A stretch of 35,350 bases of DNA, taken from positions 1 to 35,350 of the forward strand of contig CAJXZM010000055.1 of the NCBI GenBank assembly GCA_913063125.1. Direction: 5' to 3'. The position numbers and the translations under genes were made by a program. Shown here one piece after another: positions 1-8,787 of the stretch; the first letter of the stretch is position 1, and each line of letters starts with the position of its first letter. The notes under the pieces are model-generated. The model saw only the letters and a list, made by a program, of their open reading frames with translations, ran no database searches and was not told where the DNA came from. Source of the stretch: an uncultured Gammaproteobacteria bacterium. Its GTDB lineage: Bacteria > Pseudomonadota > Gammaproteobacteria > Pseudomonadales > Ketobacteraceae.

Positions 1-46
1 TCACCATGGTTGAACCTTTTTCGTTAATGTCAGCAGAAGCAGTCAT
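1..46 (-). CDS. N-terminal fragment of an unidentified protein (runs off left edge)
   Basis: An ATG on the minus strand at 46-44 opens a frame that stays open to the edge of the window and reads MTASADINEKGSTMV. A GGAG lies 11 bases upstream, which is further than usual. Fifteen residues are too few to name a family. The gene would be the next one downstream of sixA but is separated from it by a terminator-like hairpin at 93-112, so it is probably transcribed separately. Confidence 0.35.
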   Translation of the reverse strand, partial: MTASADINEKGSTMV

Positions 47-83
47 TGGGTATTACACTCCGTCTTAAAGTTACTATCCTAGA

Positions 84-112
84 ACAAACAAAGAGCCCTC
101 TATTTGGGGCCC
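84..112 (-). terminator. Rho-independent terminator after sixA
   Basis: Read on the minus strand, GGGCCC, an 8-base loop and GGGCTC form a 6-bp stem (one G-U pair in RNA), followed directly by the T-rich tract TTTGTTTGT. It lies about 120 bases beyond the sixA stop and before the next minus-strand start, as expected for the end of the sixA transcript. Confidence 0.6.
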
Positions 113-229
113 GTATCGCCAGGACTATGACGTAACACGAAAATAAAGGCAAGGTTATTTACGGACATAACGTATACCCTAACGACACATTTATAAACCT
201 AAAGGTTATAACAAGCAAATGTACCGAGC

Positions 230-733
230 CTATAGCTCAGAATGCTTAACCCATTTAAGTTCAGCCATGCCTATGCCTACTGTAGGCATGTCCAAACACA
301 CAATACTAGCGGTACCCATTGGTGGCCCCTCATGAAAATGGCCTGACACTAGACGCCCAATCAAGCCACTAACCAGAGGTTGATGGCTCACCATTAACAC
401 CGAACCAAATGATTCATAACCAGATAGAAGCTTAATAACACTATCTGGAGAGTCATTTGGCGTGATTTTGTCGCAGGTAAGGACTTCATCCTTGTACCCC
501 ACACCTTCAACCACACGCCGAGTTGTTTCTTGCGCCCGCAGATAAGGGCTTGCCAAAATAAGCCCTATTGATTTATTCGTTTCATTAACAGAAGCGCTAC
601 AAAGGTGTGAATAGAGGTGCCTTGCAGTACCTATTGCCTGATCATGACCCAGCTGACTCAGTGGGCGCAGGCTGTCGCGGGAAGCTCTCATTAGTGCGTC
701 ACCATGACGCATAATATATAAACGAAACGTCAT
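230..733 (-). CDS. sixA: Phosphohistidine phosphatase SixA
   Basis: The 167-residue protein belongs to the histidine phosphatase (phosphoglycerate mutase-like) superfamily. The RHG signature is at residues 9-11 (MRHGDA, catalytic His10). The second active-site histidine sits in VSHQP (His117), and an ASPYLRAQET segment at 61-70 supplies the conserved arginine. The length fits SixA, the short form of the family. SixA is known to remove phosphate from histidine in HPt domains such as that of ArcB, and from PTS phosphocarriers, in the cytoplasm. The start is well supported: AAGGAGGG lies 10 bases upstream. That ribosome-binding site sits inside the last codons of the ihfA remnant, whose stop is 3 bases before this ATG. 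The two may therefore be translationally coupled. A terminator follows at 84-112. Confidence 0.93.
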   Translation of the reverse strand: MTFRLYIMRHGDALMRASRDSLRPLSQLGHDQAIGTARHLYSHLCSASVNETNKSIGLILASPYLRAQETTRRVVEGVGYKDEVLTCDKITPNDSPDSVIKLLSGYESFGSVLMVSHQPLVSGLIGRLVSGHFHEGPPMGTASIVCLDMPTVGIGMAELKWVKHSEL

Positions 734-736
734 ACC

Positions 737-877
737 TTACAGACCCTCCTTGTTATTTACTGACAATGCCGGTATTTCTTCAAAAAAAAGCGCCACCATT
801 TCTTTGGCTTCTCGCTTGCTCAACCCGAGTTCTTCAAAAAGATTTTCTGCCAAATCCGCCTTCGTTAACGCAGTCAT
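737..877 (-). pseudogene. ihfA: Truncated ihfA (integration host factor alpha) remnant
   Basis: From the ATG at 877 the frame reads [18 protein letters not shown] and continues to about residue 35 ([17 protein letters not shown]) as an almost perfect IhfA N-terminus: the dimerisation helices of the DNABII fold. It then departs from the family ([11 protein letters not shown]) and stops after 46 residues. IhfA is normally about 100 residues, so the beta-arm that bends DNA and the C-terminal helix are missing. This is a deletion remnant or a partial duplicate, and a full copy should exist elsewhere. It directly precedes sixA, and its last codons provide sixA's ribosome-binding site, so what remains may act only as a leader ORF. 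A longer in-frame start at 934 exists, but only 877 matches the family. Confidence 0.85.
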
Positions 878-934
878 CGTGATTCCCTCAGAATTAGATT
901 GAGCGTGCCTTTCAAAAAAGCAGGGTTGGCCCAA

Positions 935-1434
935 ATGTGACGATCTTCAACCCATCGCCTACGTTAGATCATTGATAACCATCAAATAATACACTATTTG
1001 GTCAACCATTCATCGGCAATTTGGCGCGCATTCCCCAAAATCCAAGGGGTTACCCACCAAAAATGGCTCAAATTTCACCCCCAAAAGATAAATTTGCCCA
1101 GAAATACCTAGCTCACGTTGAATTTTCGAATGTAACGCACCAAATAGTCCTACGCTTTTTCCAGCCTAAACACATCCACCCCCTAGCGCCAAACTCCCCC
1201 AATAACCATAGACTTTTAGAAGTAAGCCCTCTATCCTTCACCACATTTTGACATAATTTACCCAATTATATATTCAAGCAAGGATGCGCATTGAGAACTT
1301 ATTTTCGTCCCCCCTTTCAGTAACGATGTAAACACAACGCACTCATGGCATAAAAATGTGCGCCACTGTTTTACTGGTACAAATAAATACTAAACACAAA
1401 TTAAAAATCTCAACTACCATGGATAATTTTAATT
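935..1434. other. Intergenic stretch between ihfA remnant and G8 pseudogene
   Basis: About 500 bases with no credible gene. A 76-codon plus-strand ORF at 1021-1251 has no ribosome-binding site and a composition typical of non-coding DNA. The only feature I can point to is a promoter-like TTGACA element near 1248. No pheT sequence, the usual upstream neighbour of ihfA, is recognisable. Confidence 0.4.
1248..1274 (+). promoter_or_regulatory. Sigma70-like promoter candidate upstream of the G8 pseudogene
   Basis: A perfect TTGACA at 1248-1253 is followed after 15 bases by TATATT at 1269-1274, in an AT-rich setting. The spacer is 2 bases shorter than ideal. It points toward the G8 pseudogene about 165 bases downstream. 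Confidence 0.3.
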
Positions 1435-4400
1435 ATGAATGACTACTCAAGCTTTTCTTAATCACATCAATATTCACGCTTTACGGCTGTAAAAATACGC
1501 TTACAGTAGAAAAAAGTTGGGGAAGGAACAGTCACATCAACATCAGGAACGATTAACTGCGGCACAACATGTACAGTTAGGCATCTCGAAAACATTCAAG
1601 AAACACTCACTGCAACACCTAAGCCTGGCCATACCTTTGAACGCTGGGGAGGCGCATGCTCTGGAATATCAGAGTGCACCCTAACGATTGACACCGATGT
1701 AACTCACACAGTATCCGCAATATTCTCCGCTATAGCAGTAGCAGACGTTATTGGCGTAATCGATCGCATCGCATTAGTCGGAAATAACTATATTGTTTCA
1801 GGTTGGGCCTGCGAGCCAGGAAACCAGCACGCAACAGAAATAAAACTTGTCGTTTATGATGACGAAGGAAAAGAAGTATCTCTATCAACAGTTTCAGCAG
1901 ACCAAGACTCCAACTATGAAGTATTAGAGGCATGTAAAACCAACACCCTTCCTGACATCAGCAACGTTAAGCATCGTTTCAGTTTCGATATCGCATTCCA
2001 TAACATTGAAAAAAATATGCCGAAAAACATCTCTATGTAAAGGCAGCATCAACACAGAACACTGTCATTCTAAACTCAGGCGTTTTTCAAATACCATCTG
2101 CGATCGACCTCTCATATTTTTTGATTCACAATCAGAGCCGCAACATCACAATTGATGAAAAGCTCACTGTCAAAGTCAATCAAAGCATAGAAAAAGGCAC
2201 AATCACTGTTCACGGTAAGTTGACGTGTCCTTATAGCGACACATATGAGATCAAAACTGATGATATTTTTGTCGAAGGTCCTCATGCACATGTCGAATGT
2301 GGTACAACCGAATCCCCATTCGAAGGAAGTATATCTTTCATCCTCACAAACAATATTTCTGTCACTGACCTCGATAAGCCAGGCAAAGAATTTGTTACTA
2401 AGATGGGCGGTACCATCAGGCTAACTGGGAAACCAGGAAAAAGCGGTTTTGTAAAATCATCAAGTACAGCTAATCCTGGTAGCGACGTTATTCAAATTGA
2501 CAATTCCATGCTGCCCGGCAAAGGAGAAACTCAAGATTGGGAAAGGGGTGACACTTTAGTAATAGCATCATCTTGTTTTAACCCCGCTGAGTCTGAAACT
2601 GCTGTTATAACCGAAATTTCGTCAGATAAAAAGACCATCACTTTAAGTGAAGGCTTGAAGTTTAAGCACTGGGGTGAGATAGAATACTTTAATAACCCAA
2701 ATGGCACGCCCTCTACACTTGACGAGCGCGCTGAAGTTGCCAACCTCACAAGAAACATCAAAGTTTTTTCTGATGATAATGATGGCATTACTGGTGCGCA
2801 CATGATGATCATGGGGCACGGCAGTCAAAGCAGTGGGTTTATTGATAATGTCGAATTTAAGCATGTTGGCCAGAAAGGCGTAATGGGGCGCTACCCTTTC
2901 CATTGGCATAAAGGGGGAAATGTAGAAGGCCAATACATTAAAAATTCTAGTATTCACGAATCATTTAACCGCTGCGTGACCATTCATGGAACTCACCAAG
3001 CCGAAGTCCGCAACAACACATGCTATAACCATTTTGGACACGGTTTCTTTCTGGAAGACGGTATTGAAAGAAAGAACAAAATCATAGGTAACATTGGAAT
3101 ACGGTCAAAAAAGGTAAAGCCTGAGTATGCCTTATTAGATAGTGAATCTGGCAATGAAGACGACACCCGTTTTATGCCTCCAGCTACCTTTTGGATATCC
3201 AACCCAGACAACATCATCACCGACAACGTAGCAGCACGTTCTGACGGAACGGGCTTTTGGATGGCATTTCACACGGATGATCCCTGCTTAACAACTGACA
3301 CTACAACTGGCAGACCTGATTGCTATGAGCAAAAGAGCGGTGAACAGAGAAATCGCCCATCCGCTTTCATGAAAACCCTCGCGTTTTCGGACAATACAGC
3401 TCACAGCTCAATGATCGGTATTACCCACGACGGCGGCCCAAACGGGCACCTTAACGGAATCCAAAACCCAGATGGTACATACAACCCGAACCCATTAAAT
3501 ATTAATGACTGAATAACAATAAGCACTCATTATGCACCCAAAGAGATTAATAGTGAGTCCATAGCCCCTCAAACTTTTTCGAATAACATTGCTTACAAGT
3601 CTTCAATGACTGGCATCTATTACAGAGGGGATGATGCTACCTACAAAAATACACTTGTGGCTGACAACGGATCGTCCATCTTCTTTTCAAATAATCAGGC
3701 ACTCGTAGGCTCGACCGTTATAGGTTTAAGCAGTAACTATTCAACATCCGACTTAAACTACTTAAACTACTTAAAGTCTAACGTACGATTTCCGTTAGAC
3801 GAAAACATCAATGGCGCTTTACTTTATGATGAGCCATTAACATTAGAAAATGTGCATTTTGCAAATTTCTCAGACATCGACCTCATATTTTTCAATGGGG
3901 AACTTGACGACGAAAACTCACACCCTGAAGAATTTTATAGTGATTTCAAATATACGCCGACAGCCATCAAACTTAACGGGGCCGCTGCCAACTACACCAA
4001 CATATCAAGCAGATTAACTTTTAGCCCTCAACCTAAGCGAAAAGTAGATTTACGCTTAGATGGGAATTCGAGACTATTTCCATTGGGGGGATAATTACAC
4101 TCACGCCTTAAGAGACCTTGACGGATCACTCACTGGTGTTGCAAATACTGAACTCAGGCCAATCAACCCAATGAATGACGACCCTGAGTGCAGCACTGGT
4201 GATGAGTTAGATGGCTATATCTCGGTCTCTCTCTGTGAAAACCATGAAACTGGCCATATACGTTTACTACCAAGCAAGACGCGAGTGGATCTAAGTACAG
4301 GCGCAATACTAGAAGGGCAAAACGCCAATACTCTGTCATTCACCGTACAGAAAAACTCAGAAGCACCGTTACTACAGCACTCCAAGCCTGAGGGCCCAAT

Positions 4401-4722
4401 CTACAATAAGTTCTCAATGAATTTGAATAGAGATGATCAGTACCATATCCAAGGCATCCACTGGAATAAAGAATCTGAGAAATATATAGATATAATCTTC
4501 TCAAGTATAATAATGGGACAAGTATCCCCAGTCATTAGCGTTGAACTAGGCAACACTAATGACATGGACAACGGTTTTGACGGCTGCAAGCTCATGAAAC
4601 TAACAGGGGGGACACCTGTTGAAGTTTTGACTGAAAGAGAAGGTAGAATGTTTTTTCAATTGTCCACCTATCTTAAAGGGGGCAACACATTCGGCCACTA
4701 CAGGTTAGACTGTTCAAATTAG
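1435..4722 (+). pseudogene. Decayed G8/CEMIP-like beta-helix lipoprotein
   Basis: Joining frames restores a protein of about 1,090 residues. In order: a lipoprotein signal ending in LYGC (Cys codon 1488-1490); an InlB-like repeat (TVEKSGEGTVTS); a GWAC-core domain; a G8 domain (about 2130-2350, GTITVHGKL...ECGTTESPFEGS); and a right-handed beta-helix with the CEMIP/TMEM2-like stretch GRYPFHWHKGG...NRCVTIHGT (about 2890-3000). CEMIP and TMEM2 are linked to hyaluronan degradation in animals; bacterial members are largely uncharacterised. Lesions visible: no start codon in frame with the signal peptide (TGA at 1440); an extra T near 1517; a frameshift at about 2008-2018; an in-frame TGA at 3510-3512, where TGG would read DWITIS; and a frameshift near 4060-4075. 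Five lesions argue for true decay, though assembly error cannot be excluded. The two N-terminal domains also occur in sulfatase A. Confidence 0.85.
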
Positions 4723-4767
4723 CGGTTAAACGAGTACTGCTAATGATTTGAGAGACACTCATACGTA

Positions 4768-4983
4768 ATGAGCGCCTCTCAAATCACAACCCATTCAGAT
4801 GAGCCTCGCCATACTTATCGATGGCTCGACAAGCTGAAACGAAAACTACCTGAGTTTAGACCCCTCGTGAAACGTCATAATGAACCTCAACCAAAACAAA
4901 CTCAGAGAAAATCAAAAAGACTAAACATTATTCTGCCCACTATTAAACGCATCATCGACATCACCAGCCCAAACCAAGTGTAA
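4768..4983 (+). CDS. Possible small basic protein, unknown
   Basis: A 71-residue ORF very rich in Lys, Arg and Pro (for example KLKRKLPEFRPLVKRH), with no signal peptide or membrane segment. It starts 45 bases after the G8 pseudogene stop. The only ribosome-binding candidate is GAGAGA about 14 bases upstream, which is too far to be convincing. The stop is followed by a small hairpin. I recognise no family. It could be a small nucleic-acid-binding protein or a chance ORF. Confidence 0.3.
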   Translation: MSASQITTHSDEPRHTYRWLDKLKRKLPEFRPLVKRHNEPQPKQTQRKSKRLNIILPTIKRIIDITSPNQV

Positions 4984-4984
4984 T

Positions 4985-5047
4985 TTTACGCTTTAGCTGC
5001 GTAAATCGGAAACCGCCTAGATGCTCTTCACGGCAGGTGCGCGGTTT
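4985..5047. terminator. Two hairpins between convergent genes
   Basis: TTTACGC (4985-4991) pairs with GCGTAAA (4999-5005) across a 7-base loop, 2 bases after the 4983 stop. AAACCGC (5010-5016) pairs with GCGGTTT (5041-5047) across a 24-base loop. They lie between the plus-strand unit ending at 4983 and the minus-strand gene ending at 5079. Both are plausible as a bidirectional termination zone. Neither has a strong T tract. Confidence 0.35.
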
Positions 5048-5078
5048 GCGACAGAACAATAACGAGCGGGAAAGGACT

Positions 5079-6080
5079 TTACCCTCTTCGATAAATCCAT
5101 AAGCTAGACACACTCATGCCAATATGCCCTCTCCCTCCAGAAATATTAGTCTCTGGGCCAACGAGCGCTATTTTGAGATCATATGCTGCTGGATTAGCGC
5201 TGAACCCCATGCTTGGTTGAAGTGCGCGCGCATCGTTAATGATATTCCTGAAATTCTCGATTCCAATACAAAAACCCCGGTCCCTATTGCCAGGTATTGT
5301 ACTACCCCGTTCAAAGGCAGCTAGCGGATTCCCATATCCAGGAATAGGGATGCTATAGCGAGAGTTGTCCTGACCTTGGCTTTGCATATGCGATATTGCA
5401 ATTGGAGGATTGGCGCCTGCTTTATCAGTGTCGGTGATCATGTAATCTTTGACTTGCCAATCATATCGAGAGTCGAACATCATTACGTTCAAGACAACAC
5501 TTTTATCAATGGTTCTGTCATTAAAAAACATCGTCATCATGACTTGATTGACTGCACCTTCTGTATACGACGTGGGGATATTCATCGTTCCGCTCATGCA
5601 GAGAAAATCATTTGTATTCCAAATCGGTTGGTCAACATCTACTCGGTATTGCAGTGACGTTAGCACCTGTCCTCCAGGTAATGTCGGGATCTCAAAAGTA
5701 TTTAGATGCATCCCAACAGAGTACCAATCTTTCTGAAAGATAGTTGAGCCATAGCCTGGCTGCTGAGAAGACTGCAGCATTAAAGCTCGCTGACTGTTCT
5801 CAGTACGATCGACGGGGTCAAGCCCTGTCCATGGGTAGCCTGACCAAACGTTTGGGCTTATTGGTTGCATTGTACTGTTTGTATTGACAATACTGTTTGC
5901 CAATAGGTTTAAGCCAGGAGTAGGGTTTCTAGATAAGAAGCCTGGATTGTTAACTATGATGGTCTGCAAGTTTGGAATTTGAGGGGTATAGTAAAACTCG
6001 GTATTCGTCCATGCAGCAGCTTGGAAGCTTGCTATCGCTCCAATGCAAAATGCTAAGGCACGCGTTGGCTTGTTAAGCAT
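5079..6080 (-). CDS. Exported protein of unknown function, 333 aa
   Basis: The start at 6080 is chosen over an ATG 39 bases upstream. It has AGGAC at the right spacing and begins directly with a clean Sec signal peptide (MLNKPTRALAFCIGAIASFQAAA, cleavage expected after AAA near residue 23). The mature part is about 310 residues, rich in Asn, Pro, Gly and Ser. It has Trp-containing motifs such as NVWSGYPWTGLDP and a repeated theme of beta-type segments ending in VSSLWIYRRG. No catalytic motif is recognisable. Three cysteines suggest at most one disulfide. The protein looks like a secreted or periplasmic beta-sandwich, but that is inference. It lies 75 bases downstream of a small secreted protein in the same direction and could be co-transcribed with it. 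Confidence 0.7.
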   Translation of the reverse strand: MLNKPTRALAFCIGAIASFQAAAWTNTEFYYTPQIPNLQTIIVNNPGFLSRNPTPGLNLLANSIVNTNSTMQPISPNVWSGYPWTGLDPVDRTENSQRALMLQSSQQPGYGSTIFQKDWYSVGMHLNTFEIPTLPGGQVLTSLQYRVDVDQPIWNTNDFLCMSGTMNIPTSYTEGAVNQVMMTMFFNDRTIDKSVVLNVMMFDSRYDWQVKDYMITDTDKAGANPPIAISHMQSQGQDNSRYSIPIPGYGNPLAAFERGSTIPGNRDRGFCIGIENFRNIINDARALQPSMGFSANPAAYDLKIALVGPETNISGGRGHIGMSVSSLWIYRRG

Positions 6081-6155
6081 AAAGTGTCCTTTCACGTGAT
6101 AATATAAGAAAGTTTGCATCTGGCTTTCACTCTTGATACAAGCCTGAAAATCAAT

Positions 6156-6464
6156 TTATCGAAATGCTACCACCCTATGAAACCTGTGCGCAGGTACTCC
6201 AACAATGTTGTCTTCCACATCATGACAGTGAAAATGTCCTTTTATACCTGTCGCAAACATGCTCAAAACAAGGCTATACATCTTTTTTTCGGCACCAGGT
6301 ATCCAGCAAATTGTGCCACTTGATAATTTAAAAAGAACCTCCCCGTCATCTTGCCATTCAGTAACTTCAACAATAGTCAGGTTTTCACCATACACCCAAG
6401 CATTTGCTGACAATGACATACCACTCAAACAAATGAAGACCAATCCAGCCAAGATACCTTTCAT
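6156..6464 (-). CDS. Small secreted protein, copy A (102 aa)
   Basis: The start at 6464 has AAAGGAG 5 bases upstream and opens a Sec signal peptide (MKGILAGLVFICLSGMSLSANA). An upstream in-frame ATG at 6512 lacks these features and is rejected. The mature domain is about 80 residues with two cysteines, in SSGTICWIPG and KGHFHCHD, likely forming a disulfide around the helix KKMYSLVLSMFATG. That layout (Cys, a helix with MYSLVL, a Gly turn, Cys) resembles OB-fold, B-subunit-like small secreted proteins, but this is a weak inference and I cannot name a family. It differs from copy B at 11 of 102 residues (about 89% identity), mostly conservatively, which suggests that both are under selection. 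Confidence 0.8.
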   Translation of the reverse strand: MKGILAGLVFICLSGMSLSANAWVYGENLTIVEVTEWQDDGEVLFKLSSGTICWIPGAEKKMYSLVLSMFATGIKGHFHCHDVEDNIVGVPAHRFHRVVAFR

Positions 6465-6633
6465 AACGACTCCTTTTATTAACCGATTAACAATAAACAA
6501 GATTAAGAGCAAACGTGTTGCTCAACAGATTTCATAAAAAAAGAATCACAGAAATGAGGAAAATAACAAAAGAAATCAGACTCATCTATGTGTCTTTTTT
6601 ATTACGCGCAAATTCTGCATGATTCAAAGCATA

Positions 6634-6645
6634 ATTGCACGCAAT
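6634..6645. promoter_or_regulatory. Palindromic operator candidate, site 1
   Basis: ATTGCACGCAAT has half-sites ATTGC and GCAAT around 2 bases. It lies 170 bases upstream of the small secreted-protein start. The same element recurs at 8713-8724 (ATTGCACGTAAT, one change) and at 31579-31590 (identical), always upstream of a minus-strand gene for an exported protein. Confidence 0.4.
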
Positions 6646-6713
6646 ATTAAAAAAACAATAACTTAGCCTGACTTTGTCCGTTTACTAGGGAAAATCCCCG
6701 GTACCCCTAAACA

Positions 6714-7856
6714 CTAATCAAAAAGGATAAAATTAATAATGGGTATCAAGAACGCTATTGGTACATCTGTCTGATCAAGCAAAAAACTAACTTTCTCACT
6801 TAAAAAATCAGGTTCGCCATTTTCATCCTCGTCAAATGGGATATATGCCCATACATCTTCCCTTACGTTTGCTCCACAGTTGTTCATACGCCCGCGGACC
6901 TCATAGCCTAATATATGGACATTGCTAGGAAGGTCAGACAGATCATCAATGACATACTTACGCGTACCACCTCTTCCTGGAAATTCACCGGTAACTGGAT
7001 AATGACCAGACCAAGTGTACGGTACGGTTCCATCGAACGGATAGACTGCTAGACGATCACTTACATCTGGATTCATATAATAATACTGGTTATCAAATAC
7101 TTGATTGTTTTTGATCCATTTGAGTTTCACTCCTTGCTTCTGCCCGTTGGATAAGACCCTGTGAACATAATAGCGCGACTCTTCCCAGATTATATTGGGA
7201 GATTGCTGGGTATAATAATTAATTAAATGCTTTGCAATTCTTTGGGCGCTATATGAACGATCTGAGTATTCAATCAACCCTGAATCTAGATCAAGGCTAA
7301 TAGAAAAAAAAGTCCCAGGCACCGCAATAGAAACAGCCTCTCCATTTTTAACAGCATTAGCCCAAATAAGGTCTTGTTGCGGGTCATGATCTACCCATTC
7401 ACAATAATCTGGATAAAAAATCTTATCAAAGGCAACCACCGCCTTGTTAGAATTTCTTGCATATTTCACTACAGGGGTAAAAATCCATGAATTTGTGTTA
7501 TTTCCATATGGATTATCAACTCCCACCCCTGTGTATTGCGCATAAGAATCTTCAAACAAAAAATTGTCAATATCTTCCTGTTGGATGTACGGATCCTTGT
7601 ACACAATTGTCTTATTTTCAATAGACCTCTCGAATTGCTCCAAAATCGCTTCGTCCCCAAACTCTGTGCGCAATGCAGTCCAGAATTCGATATCAAACAC
7701 TGCAGTCACATAGTAATCTGCATCCATTAAAATTTCCCACGCACTGTCTGGCTCAATCTCAATATACTCAAGAACGTTCAGCTCAACATCAAGAGCACTA
7801 ACATGGAATGGAAACAACATAGCCATTCCAATAAACGTCACCAATCTATTCTTCAT
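6714..7856 (-). CDS. Exported protein of unknown function, 380 aa
   Basis: The start at 7856 is preceded by AGAGAG and opens a signal peptide (MKNRLVTFIGMAMLFPFHVSA, cleavage before LDVELN). The mature protein is acidic and rich in Tyr, Trp and Asn (for example ESRYYVHRV, NQVFDNQYYYMNPD). It has two cysteines, in YPDYCEWVDHD and MNNCGANV. The C-terminus ends in a hydrophobic strand, VPIAFLIPIINFILFD. I recognise no family and see no catalytic motif. It lies between the two copies of the 508-bp duplication, with 249 bases separating it from the downstream small secreted gene. It is preceded by a strong hairpin at 8048-8087 that should isolate it from the transcript upstream. Confidence 0.7.
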   Translation of the reverse strand: MKNRLVTFIGMAMLFPFHVSALDVELNVLEYIEIEPDSAWEILMDADYYVTAVFDIEFWTALRTEFGDEAILEQFERSIENKTIVYKDPYIQQEDIDNFLFEDSYAQYTGVGVDNPYGNNTNSWIFTPVVKYARNSNKAVVAFDKIFYPDYCEWVDHDPQQDLIWANAVKNGEAVSIAVPGTFFSISLDLDSGLIEYSDRSYSAQRIAKHLINYYTQQSPNIIWEESRYYVHRVLSNGQKQGVKLKWIKNNQVFDNQYYYMNPDVSDRLAVYPFDGTVPYTWSGHYPVTGEFPGRGGTRKYVIDDLSDLPSNVHILGYEVRGRMNNCGANVREDVWAYIPFDEDENGEPDFLSEKVSFLLDQTDVPIAFLIPIINFILFD

Positions 7857-7949
7857 ATTTATTCTCTCTATAAGTACAAGTCACAAATTTAGTTAATGTC
7901 AAATATACGTAATAGCAACCCCTTCTAAATTGGATGCCGCTAACTAATT

Positions 7950-8023
7950 GGGGCGCTAATACTAAAAACTTAGGCAGTAAGTATCAAGCTAATTCAAACA
8001 AGCCAAACCGTTATCACGTACTG
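7950..8023. repeat. Dispersed repeat related to 31390-31469
   Basis: About 70 bases upstream of the 7856 gene match the region upstream of sulfatase B. Shared blocks include ACTAAAA, TTAGGC, AAGTATCAA, AAGCCAAAC and TTATCACGT in the same order and spacing. The match is imperfect but too long and collinear to be chance. Confidence 0.65.
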
Positions 8024-8047
8024 CTTCCAGTTCTAACCGGGAAGAAA

Positions 8048-8087
8048 CCGCTAACGATGTAGTAAAGATAACACTACCCGTTAGCGG
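8048..8087 (-). terminator. Strong hairpin terminator between secreted-protein genes
   Basis: CCGCTAACG (8048-8056) pairs perfectly with CGTTAGCGG (8079-8087). Inside, GTAGT (8059-8063) pairs with ACTAC (8073-8077) around a 9-base loop. Read on the minus strand the hairpin is followed by TTTCTTCCC. It lies about 150 bases beyond the copy B stop and before the start at 7856, consistent with a terminator for the upstream unit. Confidence 0.55.
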
Positions 8088-8234
8088 CGGAAGTTTGCAT
8101 CTGACTTTAACTCTTGGCATAACCTAAAAAAGTCACAAACTAACAATCAAAGCTATCTCACTTCATGCATAAAAAGCGTCAAACAAGATAAAAACTACTT
8201 TTGATATAAATCCTCGACTGGCCTGAGAATCAAT

Positions 8235-8543
8235 TTATCGGAACGCTACCACTTTATGGAACCTGTGCGCAGGTACTCCAACAATACTCTCTTCCGCATC
8301 ATGACAGTGAAAATGTCCTTTTATACCTGTCGCAAACATACTCAAAACAAGGCTATACATTTTTTTTTCAGTACCAGGAATCCAGCAAGTTGTACCACTT
8401 GATAATTTAAAAACAACATCCCCATCACTTTGCCATTCAGTAACTTCAACAATAGTCAGGTTTTCGCCATACACCCAAGCATTTGCTGACAATGACATAC
8501 CACTCAAACAGATGAAGATCAATCCAATCAAGATACCTTTCAT
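8235..8543 (-). CDS. Small secreted protein, copy B (102 aa)
   Basis: Paralogue of the protein encoded at 6156-6464, with the same signal peptide layout (MKGILIGLIFICLSGMSLSANA), the same AAAGGAG ribosome-binding site and both cysteines kept (SSGTTCWIPG, KGHFHCHD). The 11 changed residues are scattered and mostly conservative. It lies 245 bases downstream of the beta-propeller lipoprotein gene in the same direction, but the upstream repeat probably carries its own promoter. The two copies could serve as dosage variants or as variants for different targets; nothing in the sequence decides this. Confidence 0.8.
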   Translation of the reverse strand: MKGILIGLIFICLSGMSLSANAWVYGENLTIVEVTEWQSDGDVVFKLSSGTTCWIPGTEKKMYSLVLSMFATGIKGHFHCHDAEESIVGVPAHRFHKVVAFR

Positions 8544-8712
8544 AACGACTCCTTTTATTAACTACTTAACAATAAACAAGATTGAGAGCAAACGTGTTGC
8601 TCAACATATTTCATAAAAAAAGAATCACAGGAATGAGGAAAATAACAAAAGAAATCAGACTCATTCATGTATCTTTTTTATTACGCGCAAATTCTGCATG
8701 ATTAAAAACATA

Positions 8713-8724
8713 ATTGCACGTAAT
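8713..8724. promoter_or_regulatory. Palindromic operator candidate, site 2
   Basis: ATTGCACGTAAT, differing by one base from the sites at 6634 and 31579, lies at the same distance (170 bases) upstream of copy B as site 1 does from copy A. Confidence 0.35.
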
Positions 8725-8787
8725 ATTCAAAAAGAAGCCCTAACACAACATCATTTATTAGGCATTGAAACCAAGATTTTTTCGTAG

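Larger units (their letters stand above)
6141..6648 (-). repeat. 508-bp duplication, copy A
   Basis: Bases 6141-6648 align without a gap to 8220-8727 (constant offset 2079). The repeat covers the small secreted-protein gene, its ribosome-binding site and about 180 bases of upstream DNA. Outside it the neighbouring genes differ. Most differences I see are isolated substitutions. The upstream part also resembles DNA near 31459-31593. Confidence 0.85.
8220..8727 (-). repeat. 508-bp duplication, copy B
   Basis: Gap-free counterpart of 6141-6648, containing the second small secreted-protein gene and its upstream region. A further short match just beyond it (TTTGCATCTG near 8094 and 6115) suggests that the original duplicated block was longer and has since diverged. 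Confidence 0.85.

Noticed and set aside
190..213. Recurring AACCT...AGGTT palindromes (near 195 and 10118) as attachment or regulator sites
   Set aside because: Short arms, different flanks and no relation to gene starts or island edges. Chance is likely.
1021..1251. 76-codon plus-strand ORF as a gene
   Set aside because: No ribosome-binding site, no recognisable family, Pro/Asn-rich chance-like composition, and divergent from the decayed surroundings.
3510..3512. TGA recoded as selenocysteine or tryptophan in the G8 gene
   Set aside because: The same gene has several frameshifts and no usable start, and other genes here use TGG for Trp normally. Decay is simpler.
8048..8087. Integron attC site (GCTAAC...GTTAGC arms with inner pairing)
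   Set aside because: The whole structure is only 40 bases, shorter than known attC sites. The outer boxes do not fit RYYYAAC/GTTRRRY, and no series of such sites separates the neighbouring genes. A terminator explains it better.
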